From Elysia chlorotica (Eukaryota > Mollusca > Gastropoda > Plakobranchidae), in contig RQTK01000506.1 in NCBI GenBank assembly GCA_003991915.1, positions 147,082 through 211,081 of the forward strand: 64,000 nucleotides of DNA, given 5' to 3'. Positions 1-12,049 of the stretch are shown here, in pieces. The position numbers were made by a program, and so were the translations under genes. The notes beneath the pieces were generated by a model that was not told the origin of the DNA, searched no databases, and saw only the letters and a list, made by a program, of their open reading frames with translations. Each line of letters opens with the position of its first letter. The first letter of the stretch is position 1.

Positions 1-614
1 ACAAAGACAGAGTGACAGACTACTGTTCGACGCGAAGTCGTGCTGCCCGAAAAATCAGACTGTGAATGAATTAAATCTATTAGATTGTACCATTTCAGAA
101 CACATCTAATTGGAGCAATGGAGTTTATTGGTTTCCAAGGCACCTTTCATTGTTGAGAATCCCAAAGCGCTCACCAGGCAACGATTCAGTCATCAGGTTT
201 CTTCAGGGATAGGTCCTGGGTGACTAGGACATGCAGTCGGGCCTTGGTGTTGTTTTTTAATAATGTTTTTATAATAAGGCTAAACTAGCCATTCAGATAA
301 ATTGATCGAGAAATGAAAATTAGAGAGAGAAGAGTGAGAAAGAGAGAGACAGACAGAGAAAAAGAAGGAGGGTTGTTGTAGAGTTGGTTTAATGTCCATC
401 ATCAGCGCTAGAGAGACTATGTTGTGGACGGTCCTCAAGACTGATGTCTGACAATTATATGTGCTGTTAAAATGATTTTTTAATTTTATGTTTGTTTGTT
501 TTGTAAATGTTTTTCAGCTTTAATTGAAAAAAATAAGATTAACGCTCTACTACTTGAGCCAGTTCACCCCAGTTCTATTTTCAATTCCCATGATCAAATA
601 AAGACTATTCCTAC
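1..614. other. Probable intronic sequence of ADPGK; no exon recognised
   Basis: I found no ADPGK-like coding exon here on the minus strand, although the exon ending at 615 has a good donor pointing into it. The rest of the gene, including the catalytic GxGD region of the family, must lie left of the window edge. A purine-rich GA stretch sits near 320-370. No other gene is visible. Confidence 0.45.
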
Positions 615-2269
615 CTTTTTCATCAGGGAAGTTATCCATCATCTGCAAGCCACCTATAACCAAAAGTGAAGGTTTAAATGTCAGTACTTTGTCTAGAAAT
701 TCTTCCATACCATCCAGAAATGGGTTTACTTGATCGTTATGGAGAATCAGCCTGTGAAAGAATAATTGTACACAATTTTAACTACTTTGCAACACTATTT
801 ATAAATTATTATGAAAAATTCAAGTATATTTCATAATGTATTTTGAGGAAGCTTTCCAAATTGATCTAACCATTACCTGTAAATATATCTTAAGTTATGG
901 TTAAGAGGTTAACATCATTGAAATCACGACCTTAAAAAAAGAATAATTGATACAATTTGAAAGCTAGAGAAACGACATGTGCTATATAGATGTCTTTATT
1001 CATAGATTTATTTGCAGCACATAAGGATTTTACGGTTTTACCTGTTTGCTCGAGGAGAGGTAAACTGACCCCATCTATCGTTTGTCTTGTACTCCATTAT
1101 CAGGTGAACATCAGATCTTGATAAACTTTTTCCTACAACTGTTAATGAAAAGATTTATAAACTCTTTGAAATTCTTGCAAGATAAAAAAACTTGTAAGCG
1201 ATCCACAGCTTCTTACATTTACATAATTATGCTTCTTACAGTTATATACAACAACAACAAAAAGTAATATAAAAAATCTATCAATTTGACACAAACTAAC
1301 AAGCTGAACCCCTGTTCAATAATATTTTAATCTGATATTTTTCTCCATAAAAATGTTTTTAGGGTGGCTTACTAACCTTTAACCGAATCAGGAATAGTGC
1401 TCCGTGCAGAGCTTCCCATCCGAGCTCCAAGCAAGACATTAAACCCTTCAATACCAAGACGACGGGCCATGACAGGGGCATTGCCTCCCAAAGCCCACTG
1501 ATGATCTTTAAATTTTGTGCCAGCCTCTACCATTGCTTCAAATAAGCTAGCGTTTGCCACATATCGCCTGTTGAAAGAGAATCACTCTACACTTATTTAT
1601 TTTTATTAAACTTATGATTTAGTTATCAAAGGTCTCATCACAATGAGTTATGACTCTAGTAGATTAAGAGGATCTTCAACTGGCAATATAGATTTAATTC
1701 AGCAAAATTTGAACACAGGTGGATGCAGTACGTAGTATTCTGTTTTGGACCAAAGGCTAGGGTTTCTGATTACTGCAATGTCCTCCCTGAACAGTGGGAA
1801 ATGTCTTGTTTTAGCTGATCAACTCCACTTTAATTCATGTTAGAAAGGGCTGAACAGCCAGAGCAAAAGAAGCACAAATGAACTCTAATTTTAACTAACA
1901 ATATGTAAAGAAAAAAACAAGGACTGTTACTTACTCTGCGGCAGCCCCTGATTGAAAAAAAAAAGCAAATAGTTGAGCTAATTCCTCTGGATTGTTCACT
2001 AAATTCTGGTGAACTGCCTCCTTGGGAGATGTGATATTTAAAACATCGAGCAAAGCTATGCCATTTGTGAATATGTCTTCACATGCACCAAAGCCAACTG
2101 CTACTCGCTTTGCTTCTACTGGCACTTTCTTTTCTGCTCTTAGGAGACCGGACAAGACATCTCTTAGCCTTTCTTGCAGAACTTCATCTGCATGTCTTTG
2201 ATAGAAATAGGCAACTATCAGTACAAATACACAGAGGGAAGCCCCTCCTTTGACAGTGCCAGAAAACAT
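615..2269 (-). CDS. ADPGK: ADP-dependent glucokinase, 5' four coding exons (partial)
   Basis: Coding exons in transcription order are 2269-1935, 1567-1377, 1138-1042 and 751-615. All have GT/AG borders on the minus strand and phases that join cleanly (335, 191, 97 and 137 nt), giving about 253 residues before the gene leaves the window. Animal ADPGK phosphorylates glucose with ADP and is reported to sit at the ER membrane. Residues about 10-24 form one hydrophobic segment fitting an N-terminal anchor. After it come VAVGFGACEDIFTNG (first strand of the ribokinase-like fold), GAAAERY, the WALGGNAPVMARRLG glycine loop, LIMEYK, SPRANR and LVIGGLQMMDNF, all in the order of vertebrate ADPGK. The start is the first ATG, just ahead of the hydrophobic segment. 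The C-terminal half with the catalytic Asp is not in the window. Assignment is from remembered family sequence and is confident. Confidence 0.9.
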
Positions 2270-2620
2270 GGCCTTTGAATTGATCTAGATCTAAAGATCT
2301 TTTGATCCAAGATTTGACGTTTTCTATGTATATGAACAAGTACGCCTAGATCTAAATCTATAATGATAAAATGCCAAGTAAAGTAAAGCCGTCAGATTGA
2401 TCTGTTCATTCGGTTGTGATGTGTGACTGTGAGTCTGTGACTGTGTGTTGTCAGTTGTCACGACCGTGCAGTTTACGAACACGTCGAACAGTGGTTATTT
2501 TCGACGAAGTTGTGGAAATTGTCGTGTTCTTTTCATGGTGATAATTATTTCCGCGGTAATGGCGAGCGGAAGCATTTAGATGGTGTTAGATACACATGTA
2601 CAGCTCTTTAACCTGACTTG
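2270..2620. promoter_or_regulatory. Candidate ADPGK promoter, possibly bidirectional with ERH
   Basis: This is the block immediately 5' of the ADPGK start codon. It is locally richer in CpG (ACGACCGTG, CACGTCG, TTTCGACG, TTTCCGCGG) than the AT-rich surroundings, as expected near a transcription start. On the plus strand at 2534-2536 an ATG is followed directly by GTGATA, so it could be the tiny first coding exon of ERH, whose known structure puts only the initiator Met in exon 1. That link is speculative, since ERH exon 2 is 6 kb away. Confidence 0.3.
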
Positions 2621-3447
2621 TATACATGTACCTCGATTCGACTCGTTTTTAAAATGCGCCTAAGTAAATGAAAAAAGAGACATATTTGAACGAAATATAC
2701 ATTTTTAGTCCGTTCTATTGTATCTGAATGTGATTCGATATATTATTTAAGGACTGGTGTTGTTGTTTTTTAAATAAATCGAGTATGATCGCACCATATA
2801 ATTGTGTAGCGAGGCAAACTTGATATGCGTTAGCTTAGCCATCATACAGGACATTAATTTAACCTAATTTTATGAAATTGCTAAACCCTTGTGATTAGTT
2901 AGAAGGATGTAGGGAGGGAGAAGTACAGTAGTGTGTATGTGTAGTGAGTAGTATGTAGTGGCAGAAGCTCATGTTGGGTCAGATGTGAATGTCCAATTTC
3001 TAGCATGACCACACTTGCATAGCATCATAGACCTAAGCGTAACACTTCAGACTTTTTAACTTGGCATAAGAAAATTCAAACTCGACCGTGCGAGACGCAA
3101 GCGTTATATGCTGATACCTCTCGGGATGAGATAGGGCCACGGGCGCTCGCACTGCATCATCGTGGATGTCTAGTCTACTTGCTCAGTAGCTGCAATACTA
3201 GACTAGTGCCAGTACTCTGTTGCGATGAACTGATGAATGGTGATACTGGTATGTATGTTTTGTGTACTTTTAGTAATGGTTTGTTGTTGTTGCCCCCTCC
3301 CCTCCCGCCTCTCCATGGCACGAATATAGATTTGTGGTCTTTTCAAAAACATTTGTTTCTATTGTTAGAAAATGTCACAGCTGTTTCCTATCTAATATCT
3401 ATCTTGCAAGTCAACGTTAAATTATATTACAACGATGAACTGACGGT

Positions 3448-3523
<76 letters not shown>

Positions 3524-3596
3524 TCACCGCTGAGAACGAGAGAGAGAAATTATATTAGAGAGAGAAAGAGAGAGAGAGAGAGAGGGAGAGAGAGAT
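3448..3596. repeat. (GA)n microsatellite, interrupted
   Basis: A nearly pure GA run from about 3448 to 3520 is followed by a short unique stretch and more impure GA to about 3596. It produces a spurious Arg/Glu-rich open frame. Confidence 0.95.
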
Positions 3597-5364
3597 CCTG
3601 AAGATAAACAATTTTGAGTTCAGCACAGTTTAAATTTAGCTGTGATATTCTAGTTTTGTCCCTCCTACAGTCCCCACGAATTTCATGGGTTCCCAGCTAG
3701 TTCATAATAATGTATATAATTTTCCCTTCCGCTGTACGATTCCTTGCACATAATATTTTCACCACCCGTTTGCTATAATACCACCACCGATGTTCTGAGG
3801 AAGGTGAATGTATGGAGTGTAGAGCACGGTTGCCAATTGGGCAGATTTGTTACCAAATTCTCTTTTTTTTTGGGGGGGGGTGGATGCTTTTCTGCTTTAC
3901 AGCACAAACTTAAGAATCTTTAACACCCTAAATGCTGATAGTAGTGTATTCCACCCAACACCTTTCATGAGAGCACCAGCAACAAGGTGGACGTTTGTAT
4001 CCGAGTGTGCAAAGTACTTGATGAAAAATTATGAAGACAAGAAAGAAGCTGGAATCGAAATAATTTTCTCTCTGGAGACCTCTGCAAAAACAAAAACCAA
4101 GAAACATACCGGGTGTTGCTTCCCTTGATGCTATTATCCGTGTTATAAAATCGCAAGTCTTCAGTCAGTGCAACTGCTGCAACGATTTGACCAAACATAT
4201 GTGGAGCTTTGTATCAGTGATGTTCTATGTGCAGCTTAAACTGTGTGCCTGGATCAAAGCAGTCATGCTGAGACCTAAAAAATTCAGACCTCGAACAGTT
4301 TTTGTAAGAAACCAACCTCAAGAGGCCGCTCTCTCAGGTGGATCAGAAGACTTGGCCATCTTATCAAATTAACCACTTTATTTAGTTTCAATTATATGTG
4401 CATAAAGCTTGCACATCTACATGTACATTGATTCACAGTTGATTACCACTTTTTGCCCATAGGCCTGCGTGTTATTGACACTACAACAAAATAGATCTAC
4501 AGCATCACTTGATTAAGTGCAGGCAGGTTGCATTGCTCCAGCTCCTCATCTGGATCATCACTACACTGCAGTCATTTCCATATCACCGGGTACTTCATTT
4601 GCAGCACCACAATAACAGAGATTTTGAAGGCAGATAGGCAGTGTAAGGGTTAACAGGTAAGACTTCACTACATTTTTTGTTTTATTACCGCACAGGCCTA
4701 CTCCGCGTTTCCATTGTACAATAAAGGGGGGGGGGGCGGACTTAGACTTGGCTAGCCTTTTTAGGTTTTATTGATTTATTTATTTTTTAACTTGTGAAAT
4801 GAGAAAAAAAAAGAAAATAATGTTTAATTATAAAGCCTTGCGAATGTTCCGTTTAAGAAAACTGAGGAGTTTTCTAAGGGGTGATACAAAATTAATACAT
4901 GCAGTATGGTTTGGCAGATTTTAAAAAGTAATTGGCAGAATGCCTGAAAATAATCTGCCAACCTTGGTGTGAAGAAAATCCAAGAAAAGATAACTAGAAT
5001 TCTTACTAAGCTTAGATCTAGATTATGAAGCTGACGAATTTTATCCACTAATCGAGTCCAAAATTTCGTTAAATCAACAACGGAGACAGCTGCTTAGTGA
5101 ACATTTTAAGTTTGTATCAAATCCAGGAATTGATAACGTAACATCATATTCCTGCTAACTTGACCATGGTAATTCCACTATATTTACCTTGATCTAGATC
5201 TAGTTAACTGCATAATATAAACTGAACCCCTATTATCGATAACTTGTCCAGAGTCTGGCATCTTTTTTTTCTACTCGGTTCTAGATAAGAGCTTATAGAT
5301 CTAGGCCTAAATTGATGTAGAGTTTAAATTGAGATACTGCATAAAATAATATTAATAAACAAAG

Positions 5365-7240
5365 GTATTTCCTGATGTCATATAGATCTAGAATTTAGTT
5401 CACTTTTATGTCGGAGAAAGTGAAACACCACTGCAAAAGTGCAATATATACTGTGCTGTGTGAGCATCCACTTCTTTTTTTCCCCCACTTAAAGTTGTAA
5501 ATGTAATGGACTAAAATATTAAGGCATATATTCCTTTAGATCTAGTTGACAGATTTCTCGCTAGATTGGGATAATCTAATGAATGATAATTCAGGGTTAG
5601 ACAACTGGAAATCACAAAGGGGAGAGTAGTTGAACAAAAAGTGTCAGACCTTTAACTGATAGTTCAAGCCAAATCAAGGTGCATTATTTGAAATTATGAG
5701 ATGGTGCGTTAAATGTTAAATCATGATACAGTTTCAGTTCACTGAGGAATGGGTTCTCTTTTGGGGAAACTGATTTTATATAATTCAGTGATGATGGTTT
5801 TCCGCGGATCCGCGGAAATCCTCGTTTTTGCGTTCAAAAGGAGAAATTTCCTCCTTTCCTCTGTATGTTCCGCCTTTCTGCACTTATTCCTCCTTTCCTC
5901 CCGAGTTAACAATCATCGTTTTTGTAATCCGCGGATATGTGCGAGTTTATAATTCCACCACGGTAGTCCCGCGGTTTGGCTAGGTGAACGTCTCTGAGCC
6001 GTACTGTTGCCTTGCCGATAACAGTTAATAACGCCCATAAACAAAATGGCGATATAATTATCATTAAATAATCGATAGTGTTACAATTATTTTGTATTCC
6101 TCTGCTTTCCCGGTTTTATGATTTATTATCGATATGACGATCTTTTATCTACCCCCGTTCTAGGGCTAGCTAAGTTGAATGAGTCATCTCACAGTGTTTA
6201 CCTTTTCAAACGCGATTCATATCTGAAATGGTCAGGAAAATATACTGAAACTAGCAAAACTGACATTCATTCGTCTCTTCGAAATTCTAGTTCTTTCTCC
6301 ATGACCCCTCTCCTACAGTCTAGATTAGATCTCTACTCTCACCGATCGTCGATCGCGTTATGTCCATTCAAATTCACACTAGATTTCATGTCTTGGTCGA
6401 AAGCTAGTTATCTAGGTCTAAACTCTAGTAGAGTGATATTCTTTCACTTGATACAGCACTTTTTATGTTCTAGGTTTTATAATCTAGACCTTGATAATTA
6501 AACAACGGCCGGTATCGCCGTGATCACTGAATAACTGCGAACTTGGGCGTGCAAAGGAAATAGATGTTACCGTGAAAAATAAATTCAGATTCGAGTGGCT
6601 ACAGACATAGATCTATGTGTGAAACTAAAATCAAGAAGATACTCGAATAGTTGGCCTTTAAATTTATAATGTAAGTATTAATAGGACTATAGCTAGCTTT
6701 AGAATTATAATCCTACAACTCAAAGGAAGCATAGTATTTAGCCAGCAATCCCATGAAACTGCAGTATTTTTAGGGGTTTGCCAGCATTCATATATTCTTT
6801 TGAACCACTATAGATAGAATTAAAAAACTGTTGCAGGTTTGAAAACTGTAGACTTTGGTCTTTCATTTAAAATGTCTTTTTCACCGCTTACGTATAATTA
6901 TGCGAATTGACTTTTTACAAATTGGTAACGGTATCATCAGCTATGTTACGCAAAATAGCTTTTTGGGTGGACTGCGAACAGTTTTCCTCCTTTCTCACTT
7001 TTTGTCACCATCATCACTGATAATTGTGCTCACCCTTTAAATGGTTTTTCTTCTCAATATCAACCATCATCTCCCCCTAAACCGATTATCATTAGAGCGG
7101 TAGCCTAAGATATTCAGATTCTAGACTTATTTGTAATAATAAGTCTGTTTATTTTCGTCATATTGATATGAACATTGTGTCAAATTTTAGCAAGATAAAT
7201 CAACTAATTAGGATCCTAGCTGTCTAGATTGCAGATCATA
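5365..7240. repeat. Diverged duplicated block, copy A (with insertions)
   Basis: Segments of this block recur in the same order and orientation at 7847-8316. The shared pieces are about 5366-5500, 5678-5785 and 7020-7237, including AAAGTGAAACACCACTGCAA, GAGATGGTGCGTTAAATGT and ACCATCATCTCCCCCTAAAC. Copy A carries two extra segments. One is about 175 bp after 5500; the other is the transposon at 5786-7019. Identity of the shared parts is high but clearly below 100 percent. Confidence 0.85.
5786..7019. mobile_element. Non-autonomous TIR DNA transposon (hAT-like ends), 1.23 kb
   Basis: The element starts CAGTGATGATGGT and ends ACCATCATCACTG, a perfect 13 bp terminal inverted repeat. It is flanked on both sides by ATAATT (5780-5785 and 7020-7025). 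The same site without the element is present near 8061-8066 in the second copy of the surrounding block, so both the insertion and its limits are directly visible. Because the outer bases are T and A, a 14 bp TIR with a TAAT target duplication fits equally well, so target size is 4-6 bp. The left subterminal region contains a 20 bp perfect palindrome centred on GGATCC near 5803-5822. CAGTG...CACTG ends resemble hAT, though hAT usually duplicates 8 bp. No transposase-like frame is present. Confidence 0.85.
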
Positions 7241-7846
7241 AAACGAGTTGAAGACAGTACCATCTATAACTTCAATTTCTAGCCACTGTTTCAGATGTGG
7301 CCCAACATACAAACAAACAATATAGGACTATCGATATAATCTATCAGATTATACGGTACTCTCGTTTTCACTTAAAATTCAATGCAAGGACTATTACCAT
7401 TCGTTTTATTTGTTGATCGATAGTCAACTTTTTTTATACTGACGTCCAAAGGTCCGGTCATAATTTTTTGTTTGGGTTGTTTTCAATAGCGTATTAGAAA
7501 CAAATTTCGTTGAGGCAAATTTTGATACATGAATAATAAAAAAAAATGTACATGTACAATATTGATTTTGTAAATGTAAATGAGACCTGGTGAAGAGAGA
7601 AAAAATGTGTCGTAGGTTTTGTCTACAGGCAGTTTAATGTCTGTTAGCAAGTAATAGTTAATGTATTACATCTATTTCCTTTAATAAATGCAACCATATA
7701 TAACCTCAGGGACCTTTCAGAACCTTTCTAGACGAACAAAATCTTGAAAAATGTCAGTCCCAGGGGCAACCTTCCCCCTCCTTTTTCCCCACTACCTAAA
7801 TTCAAGAAATTTTGACAGGGCTAGGTGGCATCAAAGAGGGTCTTTC

Positions 7847-8316
7847 CTTATGTCATATAGAATGTAGTTCACTTTTATGTTGGAGAAAGTGAAACACCAC
7901 TGCAACATACTGTGCTGTATCAGCATCCACTTCTTTTTTTTTTTTCCTGCACTTAAAATTGTAATGCATCATTTGAAATTATGAGATGGTGCGTTAAATG
8001 TCAAATCATGATAAAGATTTACTGAGGAATAGGTTCTCTTTTGGGGAAACTAATTTTATGTAATTGTGCTCACCCTTTAAATGGGTTTTTCTTCTCAATA
8101 TCAACCATCATCTCCCCCTAAACCGATAATCATTAGGTCGGTACCCTAAGATTGCTGCTCTAGATATCTAGATTATAGACTTATTTGTAATATCTTTAAA
8201 ATAACTTTAATAACAATAAATCTATTTATTTTCGTCATGTTGATATGGACATCGTGTCAAAATTTAGCAAGATAAATCAACTAATTAGGATCCTAGCTGT
8301 CTAGATTGCAGATCAT
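7847..8316. repeat. Diverged duplicated block, copy B (empty transposon site)
   Basis: This copy lacks the 1.23 kb transposon and a further segment of about 175 bp. Across the empty site it reads TTTTATGTAATTGTGCTCAC, where copy A is interrupted. It ends at the shared TCTAGATTGCAGATCAT. It lies just upstream of ERH exon 2. Confidence 0.85.
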
Positions 8317-8575
8317 TCATAAAGCATATGTATCATTTTTTTTTTTTTTGGACTAGTTTGGGAGAGTATACAATAATGAAAGGGATACTCTACTTCCGCC
8401 TATTAGTCAAAAATAGAGGTGTATCATACAAAATTTACTGGGCACTAGTAAATTAAAATTTTTTTTTTTTTTATGCATTCCATATTGTTTTTGATGTATG
8501 TTAAACTTGTGTACATAAATTCAATTATTCGTTTTGGTTCCACTTTCTTACAAGAAATTATTTGTCCTATTTCAG

Positions 8576-11500
8576 TCGCACACGATTCTTTTAGTTCAGC
8601 CCAACCAGAGACCAGAGACAAGGACATATTCAGATTATGAGTCTGTCAATGAATGTTTGGAAGGTGAGAATGTTATTGAATCTATTGAATGCTGATTATG
8701 AAGATTGAAACTGGAATCATCATGTAATTGTAAATTGTAATCTTGAATGTTATCTGACAGAAAGTGTTGCCGTTTACAGCATAAAAAATTTCACACATTT
8801 GTTTTGTTATATGTGTATTAAGAGAATTGAATTATAGTTTCCATTTTCATATCGTTTTGTGGATTTTAAATAGATTTTCAAAGTTATCATGAATTGGCAT
8901 TAACATTTCATCTGTAATATAATTTATTAGCTTTCTTCAAGTTCCATTGAGCGATTTACATAATATATTTTTAAAATGTAAATGGCATGATCTCATCAAA
9001 TTATTCAATTTTTTTCCTTTCATTTTAGGAATTTGCAAAATCTTTGAAGAGCACTTAAAGCGCTTGCATCCTCATGATCCATCAATCACATATGATATTT
9101 CTCAGCTGTTTGAGTTCATAGATCAGCTCACAGATTTATGCTGCCTTGTGTAAGTTCTATCTAAAAACATTTTATTTTTATTCAGTAGAATGATTTTACA
9201 GTCAAACTTTGATATAACAGCACAGAAATGACTTTTTAAAGATGCTGTTATACCAGAGTGCCGTAGCAACAGAGCTCATTAAAAACAATATTATATATAT
9301 ACTCTATGTACATGTATATGGCTAATTATTGTGGGGGGAGCACAAAATCAATGGGACACATCTGTAATATATGTATTGAAATATTATAAGTTGCTTCCCT
9401 TTATTAAATATTCATCAGGTGTAACTTGCTCAGCCAGTGCATACTGAAACACATAACTCCCCATTTTTCTTTCCCTCACATGCGCATTTGACTTTAGGCC
9501 TAATGTCCGTTTGGAAATAGGTTCCGTCGTTATTACCATTAGTTTAGTTGTATTGTTTAATTTAACGTATATGGATGGTAAACATTTTTTTTTTTACACT
9601 AGTGTCTCAAAATTTCTGTCTGGTTTGTGTTTGTAGCGTAATACACAGTTGATGTCTGCTTTGCAAAGCATCAATTTGCATTTATCAATGTTGTGACAGT
9701 GACAATTATAAGTTTTTAAAATGAAGTAAGGATTGGCTATCGTTTTGCATATTTTAATAAGAACTCAGTCATGTGGGCTATACCTGGTCACGGTTCCTAT
9801 TATCTAACCGGAAGAGTTTTACTGGTAGTATATCTACTTTGAAGGTATTGGCGAACAAGTTTTAGCTGTGCTAGAGAATAATATTTATTTTAACTCTTTT
9901 TACTGAGCAATTAGTAACAGCGCTGAACGTTCTTGTAGTCTATGACCCGACTCTGTATCACATGTGGTGCTTATGGTCAGTGCATAGGGATGTGCACGTT
10001 CCTCCCACATGCAATCAATGAGGTACCTTGAAAGAATTGCTCGCAATAATCTGAAGTAGTGATGCAGAACCCACCAAGTTGCATCAAAGGTTTCCCTTCT
10101 TGTTTATCCATTGTTTGATGATCCAGGGCAGGTTGGACTTCACACACCCCTATCCGCATTATTACTTATTGCCTACTTGCCGACGAATAGACCCTTCCCT
10201 ATTTAACCAAAGCTTTTCATGCAACTGGGGTACAGGGTTGAGAAAATTGTGATTCTGTTTTGACCATCTTATTATTCCTTCAATTTTCTCAACAATTCAA
10301 TGTGCCTCTATAGTCTTATATAAATCTAAAAAGTTGTCTGCATAAAATCTTCCAAATTTTTTAAACTGTTTCACAATTTTTGCACCCATGAACATTATTT
10401 AATTTGCAATTCACCCTTATTGGCCCTTTCTTTAATCTAATCATTAGATAAACTCATTATCTACCCAACAAGTGTCTGTGTGAAAGATGGGAAGGGGTGA
10501 GGAGGAAGGGTTCAACGGCTTTAGTTCTAAAACTTCTAGTGACAGTCCTATGCCTTTGGTTGTATACCGAGACAGGCACTAGTGCATGTGCAATAATAAA
10601 TTGGGGAAAGGGAAAGAGAAAGATAAGGCGAGTCAGAAAGCGTCTATGTTATACACAATATTCATAAGGAAACTAAGGGGGTGTACATCAAAATAGCGGT
10701 GACCACACAGCATGCTGGTGGCTTATTACGATACATTTTACTCTACTTATTCCTCTCTCTCTCTGCCTACTGCATGTGCCATTATAACAAAGAGAGCTTG
10801 TGGATGACGTTAGACCAGTAAATTTTTACTTTAAGAGGAGAAAAAGGGAGGTGTGGGGAAAGTGCCGTTACACTCAGTGGACTGGACTGTATTTAACAGG
10901 AATGGTGAAGCCACAGTGAAATCCATTGCAAACCATAAAATCAAAGTGCTATAATATATGAAGGAGGCTGATAATCTGATGATTTCTTTATGACTAAGAG
11001 TTTGGTCTCTTGGATAGTGTTTTAGTTTGCTTAAGTTATAATTATAAAATGTTCTTCTCTGACTAAGTAATGATCAGTGGGATTTGCACACAAAAAATAT
11101 TTTAAGTAAATTAAATAAATATTGATGAAAGAAAAAAGCTTAAGTTAGAACCAGCTAGCATCATAATCCCTGCCATAGCCAATTTTGCCCATTTTTTTTT
11201 TAAATTTGGTTGATGCCACTTTGATAGTTCTTACACAAATGGGACAGAAAATTTGAACATGTATTAAAAATGGCCCTGATAATTCATTGTTATAACTGGG
11301 TCTCAGTTCTAGAGTTTCAACTATACATGGTCACATTGTTATATAGTGTGAGAGAAAAGTATTGTCAAAACAATTGTTTGTTCAAAGTCCTTTTTCTTTT
11401 AAACCAATTGTATATTTTAAGAAATATAAGAAGTTGCCTATGTTGTTTGAAGATGAATTTGCCAAGGAAAACTAGGTACATATTCCATCGAACCAATTTA

Positions 11501-11836
11501 TGGTGATAAAAGTAGCCAATAATAAATTCTGTCAATGTTGACCTAGCCAGAAGTAAAAAAGTATTGAAACAAATTTTTAGGTTTCATATTCCCTAACTTA
11601 CCTAAATTGTAAGTTACATGATACTTTCAAATTTAAAAAATTACTCATCTTAAACCACATCTTGATAATCTCTGGTTTTTGTACACGTTCTTACTTCAAC
11701 AACTATAATGATCTCTAAGAATGTTTTTCTTCAATCCTTTAGGTATCAAAAATCCTATGGAACATATACCCCACACAACAAAGACTGGCTGAAGGAAAAA
11801 ATTTATCACATGCTGCGCAAACAAGCAGGGAAATAA
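8576..11836 (+). CDS. ERH: Enhancer of rudimentary homolog (ERH); initiator exon not placed
   Basis: Three exons are clear: 8576-8663, 9029-9149 and 11743-11836, all with GT/AG borders and compatible phases (88, 121 and 94 nt), ending in TAA. The reading begins [20 protein letters not shown], continues through [19 protein letters not shown] and [19 protein letters not shown], and ends [19 protein letters not shown]. It matches vertebrate ERH almost residue for residue (about 101 versus 104 aa). ERH is a small, highly conserved dimeric nuclear protein linked to RNA processing, mRNA decay and cell-cycle gene expression. In known ERH genes the initiator Met alone sits in exon 1, so the missing start is expected; an upstream ATG directly followed by GT (for example 2534 or 5168) could supply it. 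No in-frame ATG lies in the exon at 8576. Confidence 0.95.
9150..11742. other. ERH last intron
   Basis: A 2.6 kb intron between a GTAAGT donor and a CTTTAG acceptor. I see no mobile element with clear ends and no convincing nested gene. A 60-codon minus-strand frame near 9977-10159 has no recognisable family. Confidence 0.7.
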
Positions 11837-12025
11837 ATGGGAGTGAGGCATGGTCTACATCATGGGGTTTAACATTCTTTCTGTTCCATTCTGCTTGATT
11901 TCTTTTATATCGTGAATGTTTGCCATTGGCATGTTGCGTTGATTTTTTTATGTGTAATATAGATTGTCAAAATTCAACATGTACATTTTGGTCTTATTCA
12001 TCTTTTCATTTTATTCATAGTATGT

Positions 12026-12031
12026 AATAAA
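12026..12031 (+). terminator. ERH polyadenylation signal
   Basis: AATAAA lies 190 bp after the ERH stop codon, a normal distance for a short 3' UTR, and is followed by AT-rich DNA. Confidence 0.6.
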
Positions 12032-12049
12032 TACATTAATGATTAAAAC

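Larger units (their letters stand above)
2621..8575. other. Non-coding region upstream of, or first intron of, ERH
   Basis: No supported coding exon. The stretch holds a GA microsatellite (3448-3596), a diverged duplicated block (about 5365-7240 and 7847-8316), a TIR transposon (5786-7019), many CTAGAT/AGATCT words and AT-rich filler. Short open frames near 3847-4372 have no family I recognise and no splice context. If the ERH initiator exon is near 2.5 kb, most of this is ERH intron 1. Confidence 0.5.

Noticed and set aside
3179-3601. 140-codon plus-strand frame
   Set aside because: Its second half is the GA microsatellite read as Arg-Glu; there is no family match and no splice context.
3847-4372. 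Two adjacent plus-strand frames (93 and 61 codons) that could be one gene
   Set aside because: They look protein-like in places, but I recognise no family, the reading frame changes between them, and no splice pair joins them convincingly.
6118-6501. 127-codon frame inside the TIR transposon
   Set aside because: Ser/Leu-rich text with no transposase motif; the element is best read as non-autonomous.
9977-10159. 60-codon minus-strand frame in the ERH last intron that reads like a protein
   Set aside because: I considered a retroelement or nested gene, but found no motif, partner exon or repeat ends.
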